This document shows, in pieces, positions 8,154 through 16,841 of a stretch of 64,000 nt of DNA. Source of the DNA: Streptomyces sp. NBC_01275. Lineage in GTDB: Bacteria; Actinomycetota; Actinomycetes; Streptomycetales; Streptomycetaceae. The notes beneath the pieces were generated by a model. That model made no database searches. It saw only the letters and a program-made list of their open reading frames with translations, and was not told the origin of the DNA. The stretch spans positions 9,052,001 to 9,116,000 of the forward strand of contig NZ_JAPEOZ010000001.1 in assembly GCF_026340655.1 (NCBI RefSeq). Reading direction: 5' to 3'. Position numbers and translations under genes: made by a program. Numbering within the stretch: the first letter of the stretch is position 1; every line of letters starts with the position of its first letter.

Positions 8154-9107
8154 GTGAGAGACATCTCCGTGTTCAGCGGCAGCGCCCACCCCGAGCTGGC
8201 CGCCGAGGTCTGCGCCCACCTCGGCGTGCCCCTGAGCCCCACCCGCGTCAGCAGGTTCGCCAACGACTGTCTGGAGGTCCAGCTCCAGGCGAACTGTCGG
8301 GAGCGGGACGTCTTCCTCGTCCAGCCCCTGGTCAAGCCCGTGCAGGAGCATCTGGTCGAGCTGCTGCTGATGTGCGACGCGGCCCGCGGGGCGTCGGCGG
8401 GCCGGATCACCGTCGTCATGCCGCACTACTCCTACGCCCGCTCCGACAAGAAGGACGCGCCCCGCATCTCGCTGGGCGGACGCCTGGTCGCCGACCTGAT
8501 GGCGGCGGCCGGCGTCCATCGCGTCCTGGCCATGACCCTGCACTCGCCCCAGGTGCACGGCTTCTTCTCGATGCCCGTCGACCATCTGCACGCCCGCCGT
8601 GAGCTGGCCGCCCACTTCCGTCGCTACGACCTCACCGACACCACCGTCGTCTCACCGGACCTCGGCAACGCCAAGGAGGCCGCCGCCTTCGCGCGGATGA
8701 TCGGCGCCCAGGTGGCGGCGGGCGCCAAGCAGCGCTATGCCGACGACCGGGTCAGCATCAGCGCGGTGATCGGCGAGGTCGCCGGGCGGGACGTCATCGT
8801 CCTGGACGACGAGATCGCCAAGGGCAGCACCGTCATCGAGCTGCTCGACCGGCTGCGGGAGCTGGAGCCGCGGTCGATACGGATCGCCTGCACCCACGGC
8901 CTGTTCGCGGCCGGCGCCCTCAAACGGCTCAGCGAGCAGCCCGACGTACTGGAGATCGTGTGCACCAACACGGTGCCGGTGCCCGTCGAGGAGCACACCG
9001 ACAAGCTGCGGATCCTGTCCATCGCCCCGGCGCTCGCCGAGGCCGTGCGCCGGATCCACAACGGGGAGTCCGTGAGCGCGCTGTTCGACGCGCCGCGCAC
9101 CGCGTGA
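8154..9107 (+). CDS. prs: Ribose-phosphate pyrophosphokinase (PRPP synthetase), divergent type
   Basis: 317 residues from GTG 8154, picked over ATG 8133 because GAGGAG stands six bases before it. Makes PRPP from ribose 5-phosphate and ATP for nucleotide, His, Trp and cell-wall arabinan synthesis. Visible: VFSGSAHPELA start, VMPHYSYARSDKKDAPRISL flexible-loop region, HSPQVHGFF, VSPDLGNAKEA, and a PRPP-binding loop reading VLDDEIAKGSTV rather than the usual DDxxDTxGT form. That deviation, and the lone position, suggest a secondary or specialised copy rather than the housekeeping enzyme. Confidence 0.85.
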   Translation: MRDISVFSGSAHPELAAEVCAHLGVPLSPTRVSRFANDCLEVQLQANCRERDVFLVQPLVKPVQEHLVELLLMCDAARGASAGRITVVMPHYSYARSDKKDAPRISLGGRLVADLMAAAGVHRVLAMTLHSPQVHGFFSMPVDHLHARRELAAHFRRYDLTDTTVVSPDLGNAKEAAAFARMIGAQVAAGAKQRYADDRVSISAVIGEVAGRDVIVLDDEIAKGSTVIELLDRLRELEPRSIRIACTHGLFAAGALKRLSEQPDVLEIVCTNTVPVPVEEHTDKLRILSIAPALAEAVRRIHNGESVSALFDAPRTA

Positions 9108-9159
9108 CATACGGCCGGCCGCGGAGGGCGAGCCGGGGCGCCGTCATGCCGGGACGCGG

Positions 9160-9537
9160 TCATAACGACCCCGAGGTCGCCTCGGGCCGTTCCAGGGCGG
9201 CTTCCAGCGTCCCCGCCGGCGGCAGCAGCCGGGACAGGCCGGTGGCCCGCAGGACGCGCAGGGTCAGCGGGTGGGCGCAGACCAGGTGGAGATGTCCCCC
9301 GCGGCCGAGGACGCGGCCGCGGGCCCGGTACAGCAGGCGCAGGCCGGAGCAGTCGAAGAACTCGATCCCGGTCAGGTCGATCACGATCCGGGGCGCGGGA
9401 CCGGTGGTCGCCTCGTCGAGACGCGGGGCGATCTCCGTCGCGGCGACGAGGTCGATCTCGCCGTGGAACTCCAGCACCGTGTACCCCCGGTCCCGGCGGA
9501 CGCGCAGATGCGGGGTGTCCGCGGGTTCCTGCTGCAC
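9160..9537 (-). CDS. STAS-domain anti-sigma factor antagonist
   Basis: 125 residues from GTG 9537 (GGAGG ten bases upstream). A single STAS domain: TVLEFHGEIDLVAATEI, IVIDLTGIEFFDCSGLRLLY with the phosphorylatable Ser in DCSG, and LRVLRATGLSRLL. Such proteins bind and release sigma factors from kinase-type anti-sigmas and are reactivated by SpoIIE-like phosphatases; three of those are in this window, though unlinked. A longer version starting at 9660 is possible but has no ribosome site. Confidence 0.82.
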   Translation of the reverse strand: MQQEPADTPHLRVRRDRGYTVLEFHGEIDLVAATEIAPRLDEATTGPAPRIVIDLTGIEFFDCSGLRLLYRARGRVLGRGGHLHLVCAHPLTLRVLRATGLSRLLPPAGTLEAALERPEATSGSL

Positions 9538-9683
9538 GACGACATCGCCTCCAACCCGCTCCACCGGTCGGGAGCCTCCAACGGCGGGGAAGCGCACGGC
9601 TGTTCCCCACCCCAGCAAGTTACCCCCGATCGAGTGAATCTCAGCATGTTCGATTGACATATGTCTTCGAAATGCGGGCGTCT

Positions 9684-10121
9684 CTACGACAGAGCCTGCC
9701 ACGCCTTCGACAGGGCCGCCCGGAGCTGCTCCGCCTGGTGCGCCGTGAGGTCCCGCACCATCCGCTCCTCCAGCTCCCGCACCGGCCCCGCGTACAGGTC
9801 GAGCAGCTCGCGCCCCTCCTGGGTGAGCAGGATCAGCAGCTCGCGCCGGTTGCGCGGATTGCGCTCGCGGCGGATCAGGCCGCGGTTCTCCAGGGAGCGC
9901 ACCAGGTCGGCGATGGACTGCGCGGTGACGAAGGAGTCCCGGGCCAGCTGAGCGGCGGACAGTCCGTCGTGCCGCTCCAGTACGGTGAGCGCCGTGTACT
10001 GCAGAGCGGTGATGCCGGACGGCTTGACCAGCTCGTCCAGGCGGGATCGCACGACGAGCTCCACCTGCTTCACCATGTAGAGCAGGGACGGAGGTGCCTT
10101 GGTTGTCTGGGTGCCGGCCAT
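9684..10121 (-). CDS. MarR family transcriptional regulator
   Basis: 145 residues from ATG 10121 (an in-frame ATG at 10139 is an alternative). Winged-helix features: ITALQYTALTVLERHDGLSAAQLARDSFVTAQSIADLVRSLENRGLIRRERNPRNRRELLILLTQEG, i.e. recognition helix around residues 63-85 and the Arg-rich wing. Divergent to the aldehyde dehydrogenase gene, with two palindromes between them, so it probably represses both directions and responds to an aromatic aldehyde or acid. That ligand is inferred from the neighbours only. Confidence 0.87.
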   Translation of the reverse strand: MAGTQTTKAPPSLLYMVKQVELVVRSRLDELVKPSGITALQYTALTVLERHDGLSAAQLARDSFVTAQSIADLVRSLENRGLIRRERNPRNRRELLILLTQEGRELLDLYAGPVRELEERMVRDLTAHQAEQLRAALSKAWQALS

Positions 10122-10140
10122 GAGGCGAGCGTAGACCATT

Positions 10141-10190
10141 GACAGGAAACCTGTCTGTAATGAGACTGCGGACCAACAGGAATCCTGTTG
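10141..10190. promoter_or_regulatory. Twin MarR-type operators
   Basis: Two palindromes with the same core: GACAGGAAACCTGTC (10141-10155) and CAACAGGAATCCTGTTG (10174-10190), both ACAGGAWWCCTGT. Centres are 34 bp apart. A TTGACA hexamer overlaps the first one. They fill the 103-bp gap between the MarR gene and the aldehyde dehydrogenase gene. Confidence 0.75.
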
Positions 10191-10224
10191 GTTGAAATCT
10201 TGGCGACGATGCTGAGGAGTGGTG

Positions 10225-11679
10225 ATGACCATCTTCGAGATCGACCCCGGTCGGCTCTTCATCGGGGGACAGTGGCGCGAGGCCGCGGACGGGGCGCGGA
10301 CCGAGGTGGTCGACCCGTCCCGGGGCGCGGTCCTCACCACCGTCGCGGAGGCGGGCCCCGTCGACGTGGACGCGGCCGTACGGGCCGCCCGCGAGGCCTT
10401 CGACTCCGGACGGTGGTCCGGGCTCAGCGGCCGCGAGCGGGGCCGCGTCCTGCACCGCGTGGCCCAGCTGATCCGCGAGGAGGCGGACGAGATCGCCCGG
10501 CTGGAGAGCCTGGACGTCGGCAAGCCGATCACCCTGGCGCACGCCGTCGACGTCACCAACGCGGCGAACGACTACGAGTACTTCGCCTCCCTCGCGTACT
10601 CCCTGGACGGCGCGAGCCGCGACACCCCGATGAACGCCCTCGCCTACACCAAGCGCGGGCCGATCGGCGTGGTCGCCGCCATCACCCCGTTCAACTTCCC
10701 GCTGATCCTGGCCGGCTCCAAGCTCGCCCCGGCCCTCGCCGCCGGCAACACGGTCGTCCACAAGCCGGCCGACGAGACCCCGCTCAGCGCGCTGTACATG
10801 GCAGGCCTGCTCCAGCGGGCCGGCGTCCCCGACGGCGTCGTCAACGTCGTCACCGGCAGCGGTCCGGTGGCCGGCGAGGCGCTGCTGCGCCACCCGGGCG
10901 TCGACAAGATCGCCTTCACCGGCTCCACCGCGGTCGGCCGGCACGCCGCGAGCGTCGCCGGCGAGCAGCTCAAGCAGGTCACCATGGAGCTCGGGGGCAA
11001 CGCGGCGCACCTGGTGTTCGAGGACGCCGACCTGGAGAAGGCCGTCGGCGCGGTCATCAAGGGCTTCGTCTTCAACACCGGCCAGTTCTGCATGGGCGGC
11101 CCGCGCCTGCTGGTCTCCCGCCCGGTCCACAGCACCCTGCTGAACATCCTGGCCGAGGCCGTCCCCGGCGTGCCGATCGGCGACCCCCGCGACGCGGAGA
11201 CCGTCATCGGCCCGATGGCGGGGGAGAAGCACCTGCGCAAGGTCGAGGAGTACGTCGACCTGGCCCGCAAGGAGGGCGGCCGGATCGTCTGCGGCGGCGA
11301 GCGCCTCGACCTCGACGGCGGCTACTACTACAAGCCCACCGTGATCGCCGACCTCCCCAACGACTCCCGTGTCGTCCAGGAGGAGATCTTCGGCCCGGTC
11401 CTCACCGTCCAGCCCTTCGACTCCGAGGACGAGGCCGTCGCGCTGGCCAACTCCACGCCGTACGGCCTGGCCGCCGGCGTGCAGACCGGAAACCTCGCCC
11501 GCGCCCACCGGGTCGCCGACCGGCTGCAGGCCGGCATCGTCTGGGTCAACGACTGGGCGATGCTCGACCCGGCCGTCCCCTTCGGCGGCGTCAAGGACTC
11601 CGGATTCGGCCGCGAGTACGGCCCCGAGGCGCTCGCCTCCTACACCAAGGTCAAGTCCGTCGTCGTCTCGCTCGACTGA
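10225..11679 (+). CDS. NAD(P)-dependent aldehyde dehydrogenase
   Basis: 484 residues from ATG 10225 with GAGGAG five bases upstream. Oxidises an aldehyde to its acid. Catalytic elements are intact: ITPFNFPL (proton-relay Asn), KPADETPLSA, FTGSTAVG, the general base in MELGGN, the nucleophile in FNTGQFCMGG, EEIFGPVL and the PFGGVKDSGFGREYG tail. First gene of a two-gene unit (26 bp to the alcohol dehydrogenase), under a MarR operator pair. With the next gene it would carry an alcohol through aldehyde to acid, most likely an aromatic or aryl alcohol. Confidence 0.9.
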   Translation: MTIFEIDPGRLFIGGQWREAADGARTEVVDPSRGAVLTTVAEAGPVDVDAAVRAAREAFDSGRWSGLSGRERGRVLHRVAQLIREEADEIARLESLDVGKPITLAHAVDVTNAANDYEYFASLAYSLDGASRDTPMNALAYTKRGPIGVVAAITPFNFPLILAGSKLAPALAAGNTVVHKPADETPLSALYMAGLLQRAGVPDGVVNVVTGSGPVAGEALLRHPGVDKIAFTGSTAVGRHAASVAGEQLKQVTMELGGNAAHLVFEDADLEKAVGAVIKGFVFNTGQFCMGGPRLLVSRPVHSTLLNILAEAVPGVPIGDPRDAETVIGPMAGEKHLRKVEEYVDLARKEGGRIVCGGERLDLDGGYYYKPTVIADLPNDSRVVQEEIFGPVLTVQPFDSEDEAVALANSTPYGLAAGVQTGNLARAHRVADRLQAGIVWVNDWAMLDPAVPFGGVKDSGFGREYGPEALASYTKVKSVVVSLD

Positions 11680-11704
11680 GCGCCCCCGTCTAGGAGCCGA
11701 TCTC

Positions 11705-12811
11705 ATGCCCACCACCACGCGTGCCGCCGTCGTCGAGTCCGCCGGCGCCCCGTTCACTCTCAGCGACGTCGTCCTGGACGACCCCGGTCCCCGTGAGGCG
11801 GTCGTCCGTCTGGTAGCGGCCGGACTGTGCCACACCGACCTCGGCGTGGCGAGCGGCGGACTGCCCTTCCCGCTGCCCGGAGTCCTCGGTCACGAGGGCG
11901 CCGGCGTCGTGGAGGCGGTCGGCTCGGCCGTCACCGGGGTGGCCCCCGGCGACCACGTCGTGCTGTCCTTCACCTCCTGCGGCGACTGCCGCAACTGTCA
12001 CGGCGGCCACCCCGCCTACTGCGCGGCCTGGCTGCCGCTGAACCTCATCGGCGGCCGCCGGACCGACGGCTCCAGCACCGTCAGCCGGGACGGCGAGCCC
12101 CTCGGCGGCCACTTCTTCGGCCAGTCCTCCTTCGCCGAACGGGCGCTGGTGGACGAGCGCAGCCTCGTCAAGGTCGACCCGGACGTGCCGCTGGAGTCGA
12201 TCGCCCCGCTGGGCTGCGGGGTGCAGACCGGCGTCGGCGCCGTGTGGAACGTGATCCGGCCGACGACCGGCAGCACCGTCGTCGTCCTCGGCGCCGGAGC
12301 CGTCGGCCTGTCGGCGGTCATGGCCGCCGCCCTCACCCCGGCCACCACGATCATCGCCGTCGACAAGGTCGCCGAACGCCTGGCACTGGCGAAGGAGCTG
12401 GGCGCGACCCACACCGTCGACGCCGGCCAGAGCGCCCTCGGCGAGGCGATCGCCGAGATCACCGGCGGCCAGGGCGCCGACGGCATCGTGGAGACCACGG
12501 GCAGTACGGCCGTCCTGCGTCAGGGCGTCGACGCGCTCGCCGCCCGCGGCACCCTGGTCGTCGTCGGCGCCCCGCCCTTCGGCAGCGAAGTCGCCCTGGA
12601 CGTCAACGGATTGCTCGCCGGGAAGCGGGTCGTCGGCCTCACCCTCGGCGACAGCGAGACGCAGACGTTCATCCCGGCCCTCGTCAAGCTGGTCAAGGAG
12701 GGACGGCTCCCGCTGGACCGCCTGATCGGGACGTACGCCTTCGCCGACATCGGCCAGGCGGTCCAGGACATGACCTCGGGCAAGACCATCAAGCCGGTGC
12801 TCACCTTCTGA
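11705..12811 (+). CDS. Zinc-dependent aryl-alcohol dehydrogenase-like MDR protein
   Basis: 368 residues from ATG 11705 (GGAG upstream). Medium-chain dehydrogenase with both zinc sites: catalytic GLCHTDLG and GHEGAGVVEAVG, structural CGDCRNCHGGHPAYC (four Cys). NAD-binding VVVLGAGAVGLSAVMAA with AVDK aspartate, suggesting NAD. The order and LPLNLIGGRRTDGSS region resemble benzyl/aryl-alcohol dehydrogenases. Follows the aldehyde dehydrogenase by 25 bp, same operon, ended by a strong hairpin at 12841. Confidence 0.88.
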   Translation: MPTTTRAAVVESAGAPFTLSDVVLDDPGPREAVVRLVAAGLCHTDLGVASGGLPFPLPGVLGHEGAGVVEAVGSAVTGVAPGDHVVLSFTSCGDCRNCHGGHPAYCAAWLPLNLIGGRRTDGSSTVSRDGEPLGGHFFGQSSFAERALVDERSLVKVDPDVPLESIAPLGCGVQTGVGAVWNVIRPTTGSTVVVLGAGAVGLSAVMAAALTPATTIIAVDKVAERLALAKELGATHTVDAGQSALGEAIAEITGGQGADGIVETTGSTAVLRQGVDALAARGTLVVVGAPPFGSEVALDVNGLLAGKRVVGLTLGDSETQTFIPALVKLVKEGRLPLDRLIGTYAFADIGQAVQDMTSGKTIKPVLTF

Positions 12812-12840
12812 CGGGCCTCTCCGGGTACGGGCTACCGGCT

Positions 12841-12867
12841 ACGGGCTACCGGCTGCCGGTAGCCCGT
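12841..12867. terminator. Bidirectional hairpin between converging genes
   Basis: ACGGGCTACCGG (12841-12852), CTG loop, CCGGTAGCCCGT (12856-12867): a perfect 12-bp stem. It is preceded by extra copies of TACGGGCTACCGGC, so it seems to have grown by tandem duplication. It abuts the stop codon of the facing oxidoreductase gene. Confidence 0.85.
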
Positions 12868-13817
12868 CAGTCGACCGTCAGGACCAGCTTCCCGGTGGTC
12901 CGGCCGGTGTCGCCGAGCCTGTGCGCCTCGGCGGCATCGGCCAGCGGGAAGGCGCCCGCGATCGTGGCGCGCAGCCGACCCGCCTCGACCAGTTCGGCGA
13001 TCGCCCGCATCCCGGCCCGGTCGGCGTCCACGAGCACCCACACAGCCCGGACGCCGAGCCGATCGGCCTCCTCGTAGTACTCGTTCGAACGCACGGGCAG
13101 GATCGACACCACGATGCCGCCCGCCCGCAGCACGCTCAGCGAGCGCACCGAGGTGTCTCCGCCCAGCGTGTCCAGGACGACGTCGACGTCCTTCACCGCC
13201 TCGGTGAAGTCGGTCTCCTGGTAGTCGATCACCTCGTCGGCGCCAAGTCCGCGCACGAACTCGTGCTTGCCCGCGCTGGCGGTGCCGATCACATACGCGC
13301 CGCGCGCTTTGGCGATCTGTACGGCGACATGACCGACCCCGCCCGCCGCGGCATGGATCAACACACGCTGTCCCGCCCGGAGTTCGGCGGTCTCCGCCAG
13401 CGCCTGCCAGGCGGTCAGCGAGACCAGCGGCAGGGCGCCCGCCTCCGTGTGGTCGATGTTCGCGGGCTTGCGCACCAGGGCGCGGGCCGGGGCGAGGACG
13501 TACTCGGCGTGCGAGCCGTGGCCGTAGGGGTACGGCAGCATTCCGAAGACCTCGTCGCCGGGCCGGAAGGCGGACACGCCGATGCCGACGGCCTCGACGG
13601 TTCCGGAGACGTCCCAGCCCAGGACGAAGGGCGGCTCGCCCAGGAGGGCGCCGGTGGCCCGGTGCTTCCAGTCGGTCGGGTTGACGCCGGCCGCGCGCAC
13701 CCGGACCAGTACCTCGTTCGCACGGGGCGCGGGCCGCTCCACCTCCACTTCTTTCAATACCTCGGGACCGCCGAGGACGTCCTGGCGGATGACGCGCATG
13801 GTGTTCACAGTGCTCAT
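12867..13817 (-). CDS. NADPH:quinone oxidoreductase-type MDR protein (zinc-free)
   Basis: 316 residues. Medium-chain fold without zinc ligands: AAGVNPTDWKHRATG, GWDVSGTVEAVG, FGMLPYPYGHGSHAEYV, and cofactor loop AAAGGVGHVAVQIAKARGA with a TAS motif typical of NADPH use; ends FPLADAAEAHRLGDTGRTTGK. Reduces quinones or enals; true substrate unknown. Divergent from a GlxA-type regulator with a 9-bp inverted repeat between them, so probably its target. MRVIRQ at 13799 is an alternative start. Confidence 0.87.
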   Translation of the reverse strand: MSTVNTMRVIRQDVLGGPEVLKEVEVERPAPRANEVLVRVRAAGVNPTDWKHRATGALLGEPPFVLGWDVSGTVEAVGIGVSAFRPGDEVFGMLPYPYGHGSHAEYVLAPARALVRKPANIDHTEAGALPLVSLTAWQALAETAELRAGQRVLIHAAAGGVGHVAVQIAKARGAYVIGTASAGKHEFVRGLGADEVIDYQETDFTEAVKDVDVVLDTLGGDTSVRSLSVLRAGGIVVSILPVRSNEYYEEADRLGVRAVWVLVDADRAGMRAIAELVEAGRLRATIAGAFPLADAAEAHRLGDTGRTTGKLVLTVD

Positions 13818-13854
13818 GGTGAACCAGCCTGCCGGGCCCCGTTCGCCCGGGAAA

Positions 13855-13889
13855 TGGCACGATGGCCAAGCTTCGATAGGATCGTGCCA
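13855..13889. promoter_or_regulatory. Inverted repeat TGGCACGAT / ATCGTGCCA
   Basis: Perfect 9-bp arms at 13855-13863 and 13881-13889, 17 bp apart, lying in the 71-bp gap and touching the ATG of the GlxA-type regulator. The half site is close to the published AdpA consensus TGGCSNGWWY (one mismatch at S). AdpA has the same DJ-1-like plus AraC architecture as the adjacent regulator, so an operator for it is likely. Confidence 0.65.
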
Positions 13890-14866
13890 TGGTCGCCCCG
13901 ACAGAGAGACATCGGGTCGTCGTCCTCGCCCTGGACGGCGTCTACCCCTTCGAGCTCGGCATCCCGAGCCGGATCCTCGGCGCGGCCGACGGCCACTACG
14001 AGACCCTGACCTGCACGGTCGACGGTCGGCCGGTGTCCACGAACGCGGACTTCACGATCGGCGTCGAGCACGGCCCGCAGGCGCTGGAGACGGCGGACAC
14101 GGTCGTGATCGCCCCCGTGGCGCCCGAGCGGCTCACCGACGAGCCGCTGGACGGGGTTCTCGAGGCCCTCGCCCGGATCCGCCCCGACGCGCGCATCGTC
14201 TCCATCTGCACGGCCGCTTTCGTGCTCGCCGCCGCCGGCCTCCTCGACGGCCGTAGGGCCACCACCCACTGGAACGTCGCCGACCGGTTCCGCCGTATGT
14301 ACCCGCGGGTCGAACTCGACGCGGACGTCCTGTTCGTCGACGACGGCCGGGTGCTGACCTCGGCCGGAGCGGCCTCCGGGATCGACGTCTGTCTGCATCT
14401 CGTGCGCAAGGACCACGGCGGCGAACTCGCCAACAAGGTGGCCCGGCGCTGTGTGGTCCCGCCGTTCCGCGACGGCGGTCAGGCGCAGTACATCGAGCAG
14501 CCGGTCCCCGAGGCCGGCGCGGCGAGTACGGCGGCCACCCGCGCCTGGGCCCTGGAGCGTCTCGACGAGCCGCTCACCCTGGCCGACCTCGCCGCGCACG
14601 CCCGGATGAGTCTGCGCACCTTCGCCCGCCGCTTCCACGGCGAGGTGGGCCTCAGCCCCGGCCGCTGGCTCATCCAGCAGCGCGTCGTCCACGCGCGACG
14701 CCTGCTGGAGGCGAGCGACCTCTCCGTGGACCAGATCGCCGGCCGCGTCGGCTTCGCCACCGGGGCCTCGCTGCGCCAGCATCTGCACGCGGCGATCGGG
14801 GTCTCCCCGCAGGCGTACCGCAGGACGTTCCGGTCGACCGGCATGACCTTCGAGTCGGCCCGCTGA
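13889..14866 (+). CDS. GlxA family regulator (DJ-1/PfpI-like domain plus AraC HTH)
   Basis: 325 residues. N-terminal class-I glutamine-amidotransferase/DJ-1-like domain (VVVLALDGVYPFELGIPSRI, VSICTAAFVLAAAGLLDGRRATTHW with the Cys nucleophile position kept, VLTSAGAASGIDVCLHLV), then an AraC double HTH (LTLADLAAHARMSLRTFARRF, LSVDQIAGRVGFATGASLRQHL, SPQAYRRTF). Same domain plan as AdpA. AGGA lies seven bases before ATG. Likely controls the divergent oxidoreductase and itself through the inverted repeat at 13855. Confidence 0.9.
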   Translation: MVAPTERHRVVVLALDGVYPFELGIPSRILGAADGHYETLTCTVDGRPVSTNADFTIGVEHGPQALETADTVVIAPVAPERLTDEPLDGVLEALARIRPDARIVSICTAAFVLAAAGLLDGRRATTHWNVADRFRRMYPRVELDADVLFVDDGRVLTSAGAASGIDVCLHLVRKDHGGELANKVARRCVVPPFRDGGQAQYIEQPVPEAGAASTAATRAWALERLDEPLTLADLAAHARMSLRTFARRFHGEVGLSPGRWLIQQRVVHARRLLEASDLSVDQIAGRVGFATGASLRQHLHAAIGVSPQAYRRTFRSTGMTFESAR

Positions 14867-14927
14867 ACGTTCCGCGCCGCCCCGGCGTCGAAGGAGCGCA
14901 AGAGCGGCCGGAGGAACAGGGGCGGGG

Positions 14928-15779
14928 ATGCGCAGAGGGTTCGTGGCGGTGCTGGCGGCACTGGTGGCGGCCGTGGGGTGCGGCGCCGAGGGCGGGGAGG
15001 GCGTGGTCGTCGAGGGCACGCCCCCGGCGACGCCGTACAGCGGTCCGCTGAACGTCCCCACCAGGGAGCTGGACGAAAACACCCCTGAGGCGCTGCTGGT
15101 CGGGTCGGGAGCCGCGGGCCGGGCACTGGAGTGCGCGGGGGAGATCTTCGAGGGCGGCGGACCCGACGGCTGGAGCAGGGGCGACGGGGGTGACTCGCCG
15201 GAGCAGGGGCTGAGGGTCTACTTCGACATGTTCGACCCGTCGGGCCCGCGCTCCGGATATCGCGTGGAGCGCCGGGAGACCGACCGCGTCCTGTACTCCT
15301 TCGACGTCGGGGGTCGGACCAAGGTCGCGGTCGTCGTCGCCAAGGACCAGGAGAACCGGCCGGGCTGGGGTCCGGAGACCCACGCCTCCTGCGATCCGGC
15401 CGAACTGCCCGCGCGCTTCACCGATTCCGGCCGGGTGGAGATCTGGACCGACCGCAGCGGCGAGCGTGTCCCGACCACGTCGCTGAGCAGTTACGCCGGC
15501 GCGGAGCACTGCGACTGGCAGGACGTGCACTTCCTGGGGATGGGCCGGGGCGAGGGCTACCGGCAGTACGTCCGCGATCCCGGCCGGGCGCTCGAAGGCG
15601 ACCTGCTCACCTCGCCGTACGACGGGGACGTGCCGATGCCCGCCGACGCGCACGACACCGGATACCGCTACCGGGACTGGCGGCTGTGGTTGACGGAGGA
15701 CCGGACGACGGCCTACGTCCGCACACCCGAGGGCGTGGAGGCCTGGCCCCTGGCGAAGGAGAGGGTCGCCTGCATGTGA
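14928..15779 (+). CDS. Secreted lipoprotein of unknown function
   Basis: 283 residues. Signal peptide with lipobox (VAVLAALVAAVGC, lipidated Cys at 18), then an acidic linker. The body has two pairs of spaced cysteines (ALECAGE, HASCDP, EHCDWQD, RVACM) and tryptophan-rich strands (YRYRDWRLWLTEDRTTAYVR). I do not recognise a domain. Stop codon lies 4 bp from the end of the convergent TetR gene, so both share a very short 3' region. Confidence 0.75.
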   Translation: MRRGFVAVLAALVAAVGCGAEGGEGVVVEGTPPATPYSGPLNVPTRELDENTPEALLVGSGAAGRALECAGEIFEGGGPDGWSRGDGGDSPEQGLRVYFDMFDPSGPRSGYRVERRETDRVLYSFDVGGRTKVAVVVAKDQENRPGWGPETHASCDPAELPARFTDSGRVEIWTDRSGERVPTTSLSSYAGAEHCDWQDVHFLGMGRGEGYRQYVRDPGRALEGDLLTSPYDGDVPMPADAHDTGYRYRDWRLWLTEDRTTAYVRTPEGVEAWPLAKERVACM

Positions 15780-15783
15780 CCCG

Positions 15784-16347
15784 TCAGCGGCTCGCGTGCA
15801 GGGCGACCAGCAACTGCCAGACCTGGTCGGCGATGTCGGCGGCCGTGCCGTCGAGGAGGCCGTGCAGCCAGTCGGCGAGCACTCCGGCGAAGGTCGCGGC
15901 GACGGCGGAGGCGACCAGCGGGGCGTCCGCCGCACCCGCGCGCTCTCGCTCGCGCAGGCTGTAGGCGCGCAGATCCCGGTGCAGGACCCGGCCGAGCGGT
16001 CCGCCGCCGCCCGGGGTCAACAGGGCGCGGTACAGCGGGGCGTGCGGGGTGAGCGAGGCGAAGAACTCCGCCAGCGCCGCCGGGGCCCGCACCGGGTCGG
16101 GCCGCCCCTGCCAGGCGTGCAGCGCCTCCACGGCCTCGCGTACGACGTCCGCGCAGGCGTCGACGGCGAGGGCCTCCAGGTCGGGGTAGTGCACGTAGAA
16201 GGTGGCCCGGCCGACGCCGGCCCGCCGCACCAGCGCGGCGACGCCGACCTCCTCCAGCGGCCGCTGCGCGCACTCCTGGAGCAGCGCGGTCCGCAGCCTC
16301 GCCCGGGTGCGGGCCGCCCGCGGGTCCTCGGGCTCGGCCCGCGTCAC
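15784..16347 (-). CDS. TetR family transcriptional regulator
   Basis: 187 residues from GTG 16347. N-terminal HTH (TRARLRTALLQECAQRPLEEVGVAALVRRAGVGRATFYVHYPDLEAL in order, recognition helix GVGRATFYVHY), all-helical ligand domain with WQGRPDP and TPHAPLYRALL. The GTG overlaps the DUF1304 stop as GTGA, so the two are translationally coupled. Most likely represses its own operon through the palindrome at 16730. Confidence 0.88.
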   Translation of the reverse strand: MTRAEPEDPRAARTRARLRTALLQECAQRPLEEVGVAALVRRAGVGRATFYVHYPDLEALAVDACADVVREAVEALHAWQGRPDPVRAPAALAEFFASLTPHAPLYRALLTPGGGGPLGRVLHRDLRAYSLRERERAGAADAPLVASAVAATFAGVLADWLHGLLDGTAADIADQVWQLLVALHASR

Positions 16348-16706
16348 TGCGCGATCAGGACGGCGGCCAGGGCGAGCGCGCCCGGCAGGGCCTGTGCGAC
16401 CAGGATCCGTCGGTTCGCCGTGACCGCGCCGTACACGCCCGCGACGATCACACAGCACAGGAAGAAGACCTGCGCCCGGAAGCCGGTCGGATCGCCGGCG
16501 ACGAGCCCCCACACCAGCCCCGCCGCGAGAAAACCGTTGTAGAGCCCCTGGTTGGCGGCCATCGCGGCGGTCCGCTTCGCCATCTCGGCGTCGAACCCGT
16601 GAAAGGACAGCCCCGGCTTCTTCTGCCACAGGAACATCTCCATCACCAGGATGTAGACATGCAGCGCGGCCACCAGCACGACCAGCACGTTCGCCAGGAT
16701 CTCCAT
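16344..16706 (-). CDS. DUF1304 small integral membrane protein
   Basis: 120 residues with four hydrophobic helices: an N-terminal ANVLVVLVAALHVYILVMEM, GLYNGFLAAGLVWGLVAG, VFFLCCVIVAGVYGAV and a C-terminal ALPGALALAAVLIA. The H-x-Y-I-x3-E-M-F-L-W motif and NQGLYNGFLA are hallmarks of the family, whose role is unknown. GAGGGAG precedes ATG 16706. First gene of a two-gene unit with the TetR gene; the TetR protein likely controls it. Confidence 0.87.
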   Translation of the reverse strand: MEILANVLVVLVAALHVYILVMEMFLWQKKPGLSFHGFDAEMAKRTAAMAANQGLYNGFLAAGLVWGLVAGDPTGFRAQVFFLCCVIVAGVYGAVTANRRILVAQALPGALALAAVLIAQ

Positions 16707-16729
16707 GATCTCCCTCAACTTCTTGGACG

Positions 16730-16752
16730 GGTGTCCACTATAACGGGACACC
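16730..16752. promoter_or_regulatory. TetR operator overlapping a -10 box
   Basis: GGTGTCC (16730-16736), nine bases, GGACACC (16746-16752): perfect 7-bp arms. Read on the minus strand the spacer contains TATAGT, a good -10 hexamer, placed 25-30 bp before the DUF1304 start. Binding here would block RNA polymerase, consistent with autoregulation. Confidence 0.75.
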
Positions 16753-16841
16753 TGTCCAGGAAGTCCAGAGGGGTGAGAGGGGCCGGGGCGGTCGGCGGAG
16801 ATCGCGGGTGCGGACCGGCGGGCGGTGGTCACACTGGAGGT

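Noticed and set aside
9538..9660. N-terminal extension of the STAS protein from ATG 9660
   Set aside because: No ribosome site before that ATG and the added residues do not fit a STAS domain; GTG 9537 gives the usual family length.
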